From assembly GCA_026415275.1 (NCBI GenBank), contig JAOAHK010000003.1, positions 1-27,294 of the forward strand: DNA of 27,294 bases, read 5' to 3'. The notes beneath the pieces were generated by a model, which ran no database searches, had not been told where the DNA came from, and worked only from the letters and a program-made list of their open reading frames with translations. Made by a program: the position numbers and the translations under genes. This document shows, one piece after another, positions 1 through 6,752 of the stretch. Position 1 is the stretch's first letter, and every line of letters starts with the position of its first letter. The stretch comes from Anaerolineales bacterium. Lineage in GTDB: Bacteria > Chloroflexota > Anaerolineae > Anaerolineales > UBA4823.

Positions 1-1413
1 AGACAGACTTGCCACATCGCTGGTCTCTGCTTTCACGCTGATGTTCCCAAAAGCAGCCCCCGCGCCATCGAAGTTGCGATAAAGGCGATAGGCAGCAACA
101 ACATAATCCGATTCGCCCTCCAATGGGTAAAAAGAGGCAAAATATACGCCGTATTTTCCCAAAATCCCCAACACATCGGCAACCGCAATCCCCCCAGAGA
201 TGTGATCTTCCGCCCCATAGCTGAACTCGGTCATTGCCAGCTTGGTGCCGGGATAATAGGTCTGGATTGAGGAGTGCAGGCGGGGCAAGATGGGCAAGTA
301 ATCTCCGAACCAGGTGCCAATCCACGAATCTTCTTGAAAATTCTCATCCCATAGGGCGCGCGGGGCTTGCATGCGCGCTTGTTGCAGGCATTCACCCCCC
401 ACCCCGTTCCATACGATCCGCGTTCCACAGCCTTGCGCTTCGGGATACCAGTGAAAATCGAACACGTCCAGCAGGCGCCTCCCCGCCTGTTGGGAGCGCA
501 GGCGCATTTGTGCCAGATAATAATCGACAAACCAGTCATAGGTTTGCCCATGTTGCGCCCAGTCGGGCGCGTCCTGTAACGTTTTCATCCCCCAAAACCC
601 GTAATGGACAGGGGCAAAGATCTCCGCCTGCGGGTCAATCGCCTTGACCGCACTTGCCAAGCTCGCACTCTTCTCAATCAATTCGGCTACAGTCGTTTTT
701 TGCGGATGGAGACGAGGATGGGTGTTCGCCCATAGGTCTGGCTCGTTATCTAACGAATATCCACGCCGAACCGCTGCTGTAGCGGCGTTTCCGTAGGTCT
801 GCACCAAGTGAGCGACCAGTTCATCGACATAGACGGCTTGGTCGTTCAAGTCGGGAGGATAGCTGAAGGCTGAATTTTTACGGTAAACCAACGTTTTCCA
901 CCGATTGGAAGGGGCTGTCTGATCCGTGGAAACTGTCCCGTTTTTATCCGCCGCCACATAACCGGCCATCGGCAGAGTGAGCAAAGCGTATTGTCCCTTT
1001 CGCTCAGCAACATAGTCAACGAAAGTCTTCAAGGCAGCCGCCGGTTGGTTCCAATCTGAACAAGATAGAATCCAGCACAAAAAGTCATCAGAAGAGTGAT
1101 GCCAATCGCTGCCGGCATTGGAGGCGTTGTTTTCCCAGTTGTAGCCCGTCCAGCGGTTGCCGCCCAGCCGCGCCGCAGGATACAAGCCTTGATCTGCGGT
1201 TAGACGATTGGTGCCATAGATATAGGGGCTGATCGGGTGGCGTTCCGCGGTCACATCCACCGTAAATGTTACTACCAGTGAGGCTTGTTCTCTGCCTGTA
1301 GCAGAAGGGACAAATTTGCGCTGCTCATCCATCGTATTTGCTTCAGCAACCGAACCGATCCCCAGCAGGAAAAGAACAAGGGAGATGAATACCGTCCACC
1401 GATAAGATTTCAC
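1..1413 (-). CDS. Secreted glycoside hydrolase family 44 (endoglucanase/xyloglucanase-type), C-terminus cut by window edge
   Basis: Reading the minus strand from a GTG at 1413 gives 471 codons with no stop down to base 1, so the C-terminus lies outside the window. A GGGGAG Shine-Dalgarno sits just upstream. Residues 1-25 look like a signal peptide (basic start, hydrophobic core, then SVAEA). The body matches the GH44 pattern: TLPMAGYVAADKNG near 146-159, SLDNEPDLW at 220-228 with the likely acid/base Glu224, DVFDFHWYPE at 316-325, and MTEFSYGAEDHISGG at 394-408 with the likely nucleophile Glu396. GH44 enzymes are retaining endo-beta-glucanases or xyloglucanases acting on plant polysaccharide outside the cell; the exact substrate cannot be read here. 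It starts 26 bases after dhaK and may be co-transcribed with it. Any cellulose-binding or dockerin module would be beyond the edge. Confidence 0.9.
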   Translation of the reverse strand, partial: MKSYRWTVFISLVLFLLGIGSVAEANTMDEQRKFVPSATGREQASLVVTFTVDVTAERHPISPYIYGTNRLTADQGLYPAARLGGNRWTGYNWENNASNAGSDWHHSSDDFLCWILSCSDWNQPAAALKTFVDYVAERKGQYALLTLPMAGYVAADKNGTVSTDQTAPSNRWKTLVYRKNSAFSYPPDLNDQAVYVDELVAHLVQTYGNAATAAVRRGYSLDNEPDLWANTHPRLHPQKTTVAELIEKSASLASAVKAIDPQAEIFAPVHYGFWGMKTLQDAPDWAQHGQTYDWFVDYYLAQMRLRSQQAGRRLLDVFDFHWYPEAQGCGTRIVWNGVGGECLQQARMQAPRALWDENFQEDSWIGTWFGDYLPILPRLHSSIQTYYPGTKLAMTEFSYGAEDHISGGIAVADVLGILGKYGVYFASFYPLEGESDYVVAAYRLYRNFDGAGAAFGNISVKAETSDVASLS

Positions 1414-1439
1414 CGCTACTCCCCTTCTGCAAACGCAGT

Positions 1440-2438
1440 TTAGCCCCAGCGCAGGGCGGGAGTCTTCACCGGCGCATCCCAAAAGCGGAGCAGCTCGTCA
1501 TCCATCTTCAGCAGGGTGATCGAGCATCCCGCCATCTCCAAGCTGGTGATATAGGGCCCGATCAAATTGCGCACCACCTTCAAGCCATGCTGCTCGGCAA
1601 TCTGCTGGGCTTTGCGATAGACGATATACAGCTCGATCAGCGGCGTGCCGCCCATGCTGTTGACAAAGAGCAAGACCTCATCGCCGGCCTTGAAAGGTAA
1701 ATCGTTCAGAATGGGCTGCATGAGCAGCTCAACAATTTCATCAGCGGTCTTGAGCGGCAGGCGCGTGCGCCCCGGTTCGCCGTGAATGCCGATGCCGATC
1801 TCCATCTGGTCTTCGGGCAAATCAAAAGTGGGTTTGCCCACATGCGGCACAGTGCACGAGGTCAATGCCATGCCCATACTGCGCCCCCCACCGTTGACCT
1901 TGCGACATAAGTCCGCCAGTTGGCTAAGGGAATAGCCGGCTTCTGCTGCGCCGCCGCAGATCTTTTCGGCAAGGACGGTCGTCCCCACGCCGCGCCGCCC
2001 GGCAGTGTAGAGGCTATTCTCCACAGCGACATCGTCATCGATGATCACGCTCTGCACCTCGATCCCCTCTGCCATGGCGAGGTCGGCAGCCATTTCGAAG
2101 TTCATCACATCGCCGGTGTAATTCTTGACGATGAATAAAACTCCAGCCCCGCCGTGCACTATCTTGGCTGCTTCGAGCATCTGGTCTGGGGTGGGAGAGG
2201 TGAAAACGGCACCCGGGCAAGCGGCATCTAACATGCCTTTGCCGACAAAACCGCCGTGCATCGGTTCGTGCCCCGAACCGCCACCGGAGACGATGGCGAC
2301 TTTACCTTTTACCGGCGCATCCGCCCGGTAGATAAAATTGGGATCGAAATGGACTTTAACCAGATCGGGATGAGCAAGGGCAATGCCTTCCAGTTCTTCA
2401 CGCACCACGTTTTCGGGGTGGTTGATCAACTTTTTCAT
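1440..2438 (-). CDS. dhaK: Dihydroxyacetone kinase, DhaK subunit
   Basis: This 332-residue protein is a DhaK (Dak1) domain, which binds dihydroxyacetone covalently so that it can be phosphorylated to dihydroxyacetone phosphate in the cytoplasm. Visible landmarks are [10 protein letters not shown] at 52-61 (His57), [12 protein letters not shown] with Asp110, and GIGIHGEPG with His219. These correspond to E. coli His56, Asp109 and the substrate-linking His218. The ADP-binding DhaL subunit is not fused (the length is that of DhaK alone) and is not adjacent in this window: downstream is the GH44 gene and upstream the radical SAM operon. A GGGAGG ribosome site precedes the ATG. Whether it works with a PTS DhaM or with ATP cannot be told. 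Confidence 0.93.
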   Translation of the reverse strand: MKKLINHPENVVREELEGIALAHPDLVKVHFDPNFIYRADAPVKGKVAIVSGGGSGHEPMHGGFVGKGMLDAACPGAVFTSPTPDQMLEAAKIVHGGAGVLFIVKNYTGDVMNFEMAADLAMAEGIEVQSVIIDDDVAVENSLYTAGRRGVGTTVLAEKICGGAAEAGYSLSQLADLCRKVNGGGRSMGMALTSCTVPHVGKPTFDLPEDQMEIGIGIHGEPGRTRLPLKTADEIVELLMQPILNDLPFKAGDEVLLFVNSMGGTPLIELYIVYRKAQQIAEQHGLKVVRNLIGPYITSLEMAGCSITLLKMDDELLRFWDAPVKTPALRWG

Positions 2439-2478
2439 CGCAAGCCTCCCAAAGGGAAAGATGGGGATGTTTGTTTGT

Positions 2479-2484
2479 ATTATA
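2479..2484 (-). promoter_or_regulatory. Candidate -10 box for dhaK
   Basis: Minus-strand TATAAT lies about 40 bases upstream of the dhaK ATG, just after the terminator-like hairpin of the upstream operon. No convincing -35 hexamer is visible, so the call is tentative. Confidence 0.4.
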
Positions 2485-2489
2485 AACGG

Positions 2490-2521
2490 AACCTCCCGCA
2501 GGTTAGAGCCTGCGGGAGGTT
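2490..2521 (-). terminator. Hairpin between the radical SAM gene and dhaK
   Basis: A perfect 13-bp stem (AACCTCCCGCAGG with CCTGCGGGAGGTT) closes a 6-base loop, 16 bases past the stop of the radical SAM gene. On the minus strand it is not followed by a clean T-tract, so it is a strong hairpin and only a probable terminator. Confidence 0.65.
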
Positions 2522-2537
2522 AACGAACCGTGATTGC

Positions 2538-3485
2538 TTAGCTCCCTTGCAGCAAGGGATAGTGATACCCATCGCCCAAGGCTTGTTTCGCGGTCAGGTG
2601 GCGTCTGAGATATTGACCGCAATTGCTGCCAATCCGATTCTCCTCCAACTCTCCGATGGCGAGGATCACCTCATAGCCCACATAACGGAGCCTTTCAATT
2701 ATCGGCAGAACACCTGCATGCTCGCAGGGATCAAAAGCCGAACGATAGCCATGTTCATTCGCGCGATAGGTTGGATTGAGCGGCGTGATCTTGATCAGAA
2801 ACTTTTCGGGGGAAAAATATTGTTCTAGGACGCGCTCATCAACGCAAAGCCCGGCGGTTAGAGCAAAGTTCAAGGTTACCTTGCGGTCGCCGGGTTGAAC
2901 AAATCGCTCACCATAGGCTGCCATTTGGGCAAAATCCCACTTTTTTGCCGGCATCAGGCGGTCGCGCTGTGCGGGATCGGTGGAATGAACTGAAAACTGG
3001 AATTGAAAGGCGCCGTTTGGATAGAGATATTGTTTGATCTCCAACAAGCGTTCAAAGAACGCCTCGCAACCCGCAGGAGCAATTGTAGATAGCGAAGGCA
3101 TTAAGCCCGGCGCATCATACCGAGAGGGCAAGGCCTCTAAGACATCTAACACGGCTATGTTGAGCGCCGGTTCACCCATGCGTGCCAGTTGAATCTTGAA
3201 CTGACGGCTTGGCACCCGTCGGCTGCCAAAGCGGCAGGTGACCAAAAAATCGATCTGCGCCAAAATTTCGTCAGCGCTCAGCTTACCCTGATAATCCCCG
3301 CCAGCATCGCACATTTGGCAACCGATTGGACAGCCATACAGCGTGGAGATCAAGAGCACCCATTTTTCATCCCGGGTGAGCGGCGGTTGGGTTGCCTCCA
3401 CGCACTCCACCATCCTGCCCTTGCTCAATTCCACAATATAGACCGTAGCGATTTCTTCATGACCGGTATAGGCAACCACTCTCAT
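2538..3485 (-). CDS. Short RlmN/Cfr-like radical SAM protein
   Basis: Translation from the ATG at 3485 gives 315 residues. That ATG overlaps the upstream stop as TGATG and has a GGAGGTG ribosome site, so I prefer it to the longer reading. The radical SAM cluster motif is CPIGCQMC with Cys52, Cys56 and Cys59. A GEP motif (RMGEPALN, 102-109) and a late NCGQYL (Cys289) match the positions of the GEPL and the CGQ cysteine of RlmN/Cfr, which in those enzymes carries the methyl group used to methylate adenosine C2 or C8 of RNA. The protein is shorter than RlmN (about 380) and lacks most of the N-terminal accessory region, so RNA methylation is not assured. It is the last gene of an operon with a flavoprotein and an isochorismatase-like hydrolase. 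Family placement is good; substrate unknown. Confidence 0.8.
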   Translation of the reverse strand: MRVVAYTGHEEIATVYIVELSKGRMVECVEATQPPLTRDEKWVLLISTLYGCPIGCQMCDAGGDYQGKLSADEILAQIDFLVTCRFGSRRVPSRQFKIQLARMGEPALNIAVLDVLEALPSRYDAPGLMPSLSTIAPAGCEAFFERLLEIKQYLYPNGAFQFQFSVHSTDPAQRDRLMPAKKWDFAQMAAYGERFVQPGDRKVTLNFALTAGLCVDERVLEQYFSPEKFLIKITPLNPTYRANEHGYRSAFDPCEHAGVLPIIERLRYVGYEVILAIGELEENRIGSNCGQYLRRHLTAKQALGDGYHYPLLQGS

Positions 3486-4372
3486 CAAGACACCTCCACA
3501 ACCAGATGATAAATTTGCATCGCAGCTTTTAGGCCGTCGCCGACCGCAATGGCCGTCTGACGGAAGATGCCGTTTTTGACATCCCCAATGCGGTAACATC
3601 TCCCAGCAACTTCAAGTGCAGCCAACTGCTGGGCGAAAGTGGGGTCAAGGAAACTCAAATTCGGATCGCGGCCGATGGCAACCAGTAGGTAATCCACCCA
3701 ACGCGTCTCTACCTCACCCAAGCAGGAGAGGGTTAGCCGCAAGCCCTTATTCCGCTCGGGTTCAGCCCAGAGCAGTTCAGTGTTTGGCGTGTAGCGAATT
3801 GTCGGCACCCGCATCGCCCGTTCCCAGAGCAGAGGCAGACAGCGCCGCACCTCTGTGCGGTTGAGGATTTCCACATGGTTATCGGCCGCAAGGTTCAAAG
3901 CGTAATCAAAGGCAGCATCCCCGGCGCCGATGATGGCGATCTTGGCTTGGCGGGGCTGATGAAGATCGACCACTTGATAGAAGATGCGTTGTTGAGCAGC
4001 TTTATCTGCTTGCCGATCGGGGAGAAGGCGCGGTCGGGTTCCAGAAGCGAGAATCAAATAATCGCAGTGAATCGTTTGACTTGCGGTTAATAGATGGAAT
4101 TGTTTGCCATCCCACTCAACTTTTTGAACCCTCAAGGGCAAAAGTTCGACGCCGATGGTGCGCAATTGCTCTTCCATTCGTTGAGCAAGATCAATGCCCT
4201 TGATGCCATTGGGAAAAGCAGGGTAATTCTCGACCCAATTTGCATTGCGCAAAAGGCCGCCCACTGCTTCCGCTTCCAACAGGAGGGTCGATATGCCGTA
4301 ACGGGTCAATTGCACCCCAGCAGCGATTCCGCTCGGGCCGGCGCCGATGATTGCCACGGTGCAGTGCGTCAC
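3485..4372 (-). CDS. TrxR-like FAD/NAD(P)-dependent oxidoreductase lacking the CxxC motif
   Basis: I start this at the GTG at 4372, preceded by CGGAGG, which gives 295 residues beginning directly before the FAD fold; a TTG twelve codons upstream is possible. The FAD dinucleotide motif IIGAGPSG follows the start, GTRPRLLP lies in the middle, and the NAD(P) motif is IIGAGDAAFDYAL. The C-terminal RIGDVKNGIFRQTAIAVGDG is the second FAD contact seen in thioredoxin reductase-like proteins. The CxxC that thioredoxin reductases carry just before the NAD(P) motif is absent, which fits the TrxR-like ferredoxin/flavodoxin-NAD(P) reductase class rather than thioredoxin reductase. It overlaps the radical SAM gene by one base (TGATG). 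An electron-supply role for that radical SAM enzyme is an inference. Confidence 0.85.
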   Translation of the reverse strand: MTHCTVAIIGAGPSGIAAGVQLTRYGISTLLLEAEAVGGLLRNANWVENYPAFPNGIKGIDLAQRMEEQLRTIGVELLPLRVQKVEWDGKQFHLLTASQTIHCDYLILASGTRPRLLPDRQADKAAQQRIFYQVVDLHQPRQAKIAIIGAGDAAFDYALNLAADNHVEILNRTEVRRCLPLLWERAMRVPTIRYTPNTELLWAEPERNKGLRLTLSCLGEVETRWVDYLLVAIGRDPNLSFLDPTFAQQLAALEVAGRCYRIGDVKNGIFRQTAIAVGDGLKAAMQIYHLVVEVS

Positions 4373-5066
4373 GTTTCCCCAACCTCCGCGAGCGGGGGCA
4401 AGCTCCAATCACTTGATGGCAAAAGAGCGGCGTGGCGAACCCCTGCGTCAGGTTGAGCAAGGTCGCTTGGTGATAGAACTGGTTATAGGTTGCCGTCCCA
4501 TCGACGAGGAAAAACACAGCAAAGCCGCGTTGAAAAGCGCTGCGCGCCGTTGTTTCGCAACATAAATGAGTCATCACCCCGCCAATCACAACCTGGGAGA
4601 TCCCCTGTTGAAACAATAAATCTTCAAGGGGTGTCTGATAAAAAGCGTCGTATTGGGCTTTGCGGATAAGATGCCGAGCAAAAGGCGAGAAAGCGGGATG
4701 AATATCAGCCAGAGGATGAGCGGGGGTAATCAGTTCCCGCCACCAGTGGCTCATCAATCGGGCATCGGCGAGGGTGTTCAGATGTTGGGTGAGGAAAATA
4801 GGTTGATGGATGCGCTCGAATGCTTGGGCAACTTCAACCAAAATAGAGAGAATGGCTTCAGCGGCGGGTAAGTAAGCGTGAGAAGAGGGATGAAGAAAAA
4901 CCCCTTGCAAATCCAACAACAACAAGGCTGCTTGCGAGGGAGAAAAGGGAAGTTGACGCAGAGTGTGAATTTTCTCTACTCTGCGCAGCATTTTTTGGGC
5001 TTGAGCGACCCGATTTTCAGGGCGGAAATAGGCAGACTTTCTGGGCAAGGTTTCCGACTCCGGCAT
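4191..5066 (-). CDS. Isochorismatase-family cysteine hydrolase, probably frameshifted near its C-terminus
   Basis: From the ATG at 5066 the protein shows the cysteine hydrolase triad of the isochorismatase/nicotinamidase family: Asp52 in LLLLDLQGVF, Lys136 in LIRKAQYDAF, and Cys169 in GGVMTHLCCETTA. Members cleave isochorismate, nicotinamide, N-carbamoyl or related substrates; which one is unknown here. The family-like part ends at ATLLNLTQGFATPLF (about residue 215, near base 4422). The frame then runs on for a tail of about 75 residues rich in Arg, Gly, Pro and His, overlapping the flavoprotein gene out of frame to 4191. Removing one T from the T4 run (plus-strand AAAA at 4421-4424) would give FATPLFAIK and a TGA immediately before the flavoprotein. 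The natural end is therefore probably near 4409. It is the first gene of the three-gene operon. Confidence 0.82.
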   Translation of the reverse strand: MPESETLPRKSAYFRPENRVAQAQKMLRRVEKIHTLRQLPFSPSQAALLLLDLQGVFLHPSSHAYLPAAEAILSILVEVAQAFERIHQPIFLTQHLNTLADARLMSHWWRELITPAHPLADIHPAFSPFARHLIRKAQYDAFYQTPLEDLLFQQGISQVVIGGVMTHLCCETTARSAFQRGFAVFFLVDGTATYNQFYHQATLLNLTQGFATPLFCHQVIGACPRSRRLGKRDALHRGNHRRRPERNRCWGAIDPLRHIDPPVGSGSSGRPFAQCKLGRELPCFSQWHQGH

Positions 5067-5111
5067 CAAGCGTAACGGCCGACTCCTGGGTGGCGAGTTG
5101 CACGCCTGTTT

Positions 5112-5127
5112 GGACGGTCAACCGTCC
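5112..5127. promoter_or_regulatory. Perfect 7-2-7 palindrome in the divergent intergenic region
   Basis: GGACGGT-CA-ACCGTCC lies between the divergent isochorismatase operon and hpt, 46 bases from the former start and 56 bases upstream of the hpt -10 box. It is operator-like; no cognate regulator can be named. Confidence 0.4.
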
Positions 5128-5182
5128 GCTCTTCATGGAGTCCAGAACCCAAAACTGCGTAAATTATACCCCATTTCTTTGT

Positions 5183-5188
5183 TATAAT
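5183..5188 (+). promoter_or_regulatory. -10 box of the hpt-trx promoter
   Basis: A perfect TATAAT lies 43 bases upstream of the hpt ATG. A -35 hexamer at 17 bases is weak (TAAATT near 5160). Confidence 0.55.
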
Positions 5189-5230
5189 CCCCTTCGCCTT
5201 GCGCGAAGGACATTTTGGATTAGGAGTGTA

Positions 5231-5785
5231 ATGGTGTATCCAACCCCACCTGAAATTGAACGGATTCTCGTCACCCAAGAGCAAATCGAGCAACGCGTGG
5301 CCGAGCTTGCTCAACAAATTAACCAAGATTATGCCGGTGTGGATCGATTATATATTATCGGCATCCTCAAGGGGGCATTTATCTTCCTTGCCGATCTAAC
5401 CCGCCATCTGACCATCCCTCACGCTGTGGATTTCATGGCGCTTTCCAGCTATGGCAAGACTACCGTCTCGGGGGCAGTGCGAATTCTAATGGATGTACGC
5501 GAACCCCTCGAAGGGCAGCATGTCTTAATCGTTGAAGATATCGTCGATTCGGGTCATACCTTAAACTATCTCACCCATCTTATTAACAATCGAAAACCAG
5601 CCTCATTGCGCACCTGTGTCTTGGTGCGCAAGCAACGCAATGGAATTGATGTCAATGTCGATTACCTCGGCTTTATGATCCCGGACGTCTGGGTGGTCGG
5701 CTACGGTTTGGACTACGCCGACCGCTTCCGCACCCTCCCTTATGTTGCCGAACTCAAACGCGAAGTCTATAGCCCCAGCAGGTGA
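5231..5785 (+). CDS. hpt: Hypoxanthine phosphoribosyltransferase
   Basis: The 184-residue protein salvages hypoxanthine and guanine to IMP and GMP using PRPP in the cytoplasm. The PRPP-binding loop is VLIVEDIVDSGHTL. GILKGAFIFLADL and the later DVWVVGYGLDYADRFR are the other standard HGPRT blocks, and the length is typical (about 180). I chose the ATG at 5231 because it has a TAGGAG ribosome site and leads directly into family sequence. The frame is open further upstream to 5090, but that part covers the promoter and has no family resemblance. Thioredoxin follows three bases after the stop, so the two are probably one transcript. Confidence 0.94.
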   Translation: MVYPTPPEIERILVTQEQIEQRVAELAQQINQDYAGVDRLYIIGILKGAFIFLADLTRHLTIPHAVDFMALSSYGKTTVSGAVRILMDVREPLEGQHVLIVEDIVDSGHTLNYLTHLINNRKPASLRTCVLVRKQRNGIDVNVDYLGFMIPDVWVVGYGLDYADRFRTLPYVAELKREVYSPSR

Positions 5786-5788
5786 GCC

Positions 5789-6118
5789 ATGGCGGAATTA
5801 GACCACGTCAACAACGACTCCTTCCAAAGTCAAGTTCTGGCGTCTGTTACCCCTGTCTTGGTGGATTTCACCGCCGTATGGTGCGCACCCTGTAAGATGC
5901 TCGAACCCATCCTAAAGGAATTGGCAGACCAGTGGGCGGGCAAGGTGCGCATTGTCAAAGTGGATGTCGATCAAAATCCAGAACTTGCCATACAGTATAA
6001 CGTGATGGGCGTCCCAACTTTGATGCTCTTTCAAGGTGGTAACGTACTAGAACGTTTGAGCGGTTACCAGCCAAAAGATCGGTTGCTAAAGGTCGTGCAG
6101 CCCCATTTGGCTGTGTAG
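5789..6118 (+). CDS. trxA: Thioredoxin
   Basis: The 109-residue protein is a standard thioredoxin, reducing protein disulfides in the cytoplasm. It has the WCAPC active site (Cys32, Cys35), the preceding VLVDFTAVW strand, the buried KVDVDQNPELA segment, and the cis-proline loop GVPTLM. Length and domain order are normal, with no signal peptide. It follows hpt by three bases. No thioredoxin reductase with a CxxC is visible in the window; the TrxR-like protein at 3485-4372 lacks that motif. Confidence 0.95.
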   Translation: MAELDHVNNDSFQSQVLASVTPVLVDFTAVWCAPCKMLEPILKELADQWAGKVRIVKVDVDQNPELAIQYNVMGVPTLMLFQGGNVLERLSGYQPKDRLLKVVQPHLAV

Positions 6119-6163
6119 GTAAAATACATATTTGAGGAGTAACTCATCCTTGTCGTTCCACGC

Positions 6164-6187
6164 CAAACTTCTAAAAAAACAAGTTTG
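6164..6187 (+). terminator. Weak hairpin after trxA
   Basis: CAAACTT and AAGTTTG form a 7-bp stem around a 10-base A-rich loop, between trxA and the lipoprotein gene. There is no T-tract, so it may simply be leader structure. Confidence 0.3.
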
Positions 6188-6198
6188 AGATTTGAACA

Positions 6199-6741
6199 AT
6201 GAAGAAGAAATTCCTTCAACTCCTCTTCATTCTGGCTTTGTTCCTGTTAGGGTGTAATTTTCTGACATCTCTCCTCCGTTCGGCGACCCCGACACCCACA
6301 ACGGATCTTGCTGCCACTCAAGCCGCGCTCGTGGAAAGTATGCGCCAGACCTTAGAGGCTGCTCAACCAACAACTCCTTCTGCGCCGCAGTTTGGCAGCA
6401 TTCGCGGCAGCCTCTCCTATCCAAGCGAGTTCATCCCGCCTTTGAGAGTGGTTGCCATTAACGTTGCCACCCAAGAAACGTTCTTTGTGGACACAGCGGA
6501 AAACCAAACCAGCTATCAAATCGATAACCTACCGCCTGGTGAATACTATGTGATTGCCTATACCCAAGATGGGCTTCTTACTGGTGGTTATACCCAAATG
6601 GTGCCCTGTGGCTTGAGCGCTGAATGCACCGATCACTCCCTCATTCCCGTTGCCGTTCAGGCTGGAGAAGTGACTTCGGGAATCGATCCCGCCGATTGGT
6701 ACGCCCCCGACGGTGCCTTTCCGCCTTTGCCCGTCCCATAA
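6199..6741 (+). CDS. Putative lipoprotein with a carboxypeptidase-regulatory-like beta domain
   Basis: The 180-residue protein starts with a lipoprotein signal: [19 protein letters not shown], lipidated Cys19. A Thr/Pro/Ala-rich linker follows to about residue 65. The C-terminal part has the look of a small beta-sandwich of the carboxypeptidase-regulatory-like type: [19 protein letters not shown], then the signature-like [15 protein letters not shown]. Such domains are usually structural or binding modules on the outer face of the membrane. I cannot name a function. Its stop lies 11 bases before the uvrB ATG, so the two could be co-transcribed, though nothing links their roles. Confidence 0.7.
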   Translation: MKKKFLQLLFILALFLLGCNFLTSLLRSATPTPTTDLAATQAALVESMRQTLEAAQPTTPSAPQFGSIRGSLSYPSEFIPPLRVVAINVATQETFFVDTAENQTSYQIDNLPPGEYYVIAYTQDGLLTGGYTQMVPCGLSAECTDHSLIPVAVQAGEVTSGIDPADWYAPDGAFPPLPVP

Positions 6742-6752
6742 GCTGCGCTTTT

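Noticed and set aside
231..551. Several ORFs of 70-137 codons within 1-1400 on both strands
   Set aside because: They are out-of-frame shadows of the GH44 gene, which reads continuously from 1413 to base 1 with family motifs and no stop.
5090..5230. Long N-terminal extension of hpt
   Set aside because: It spans the TATAAT box and intergenic palindrome and has no family resemblance; the ATG at 5231 has a ribosome site.
6624..6752. N-terminal extension of uvrB overlapping the lipoprotein gene
   Set aside because: Composition is that of an out-of-frame reading; the family N-terminus starts at the ATG at 6753.
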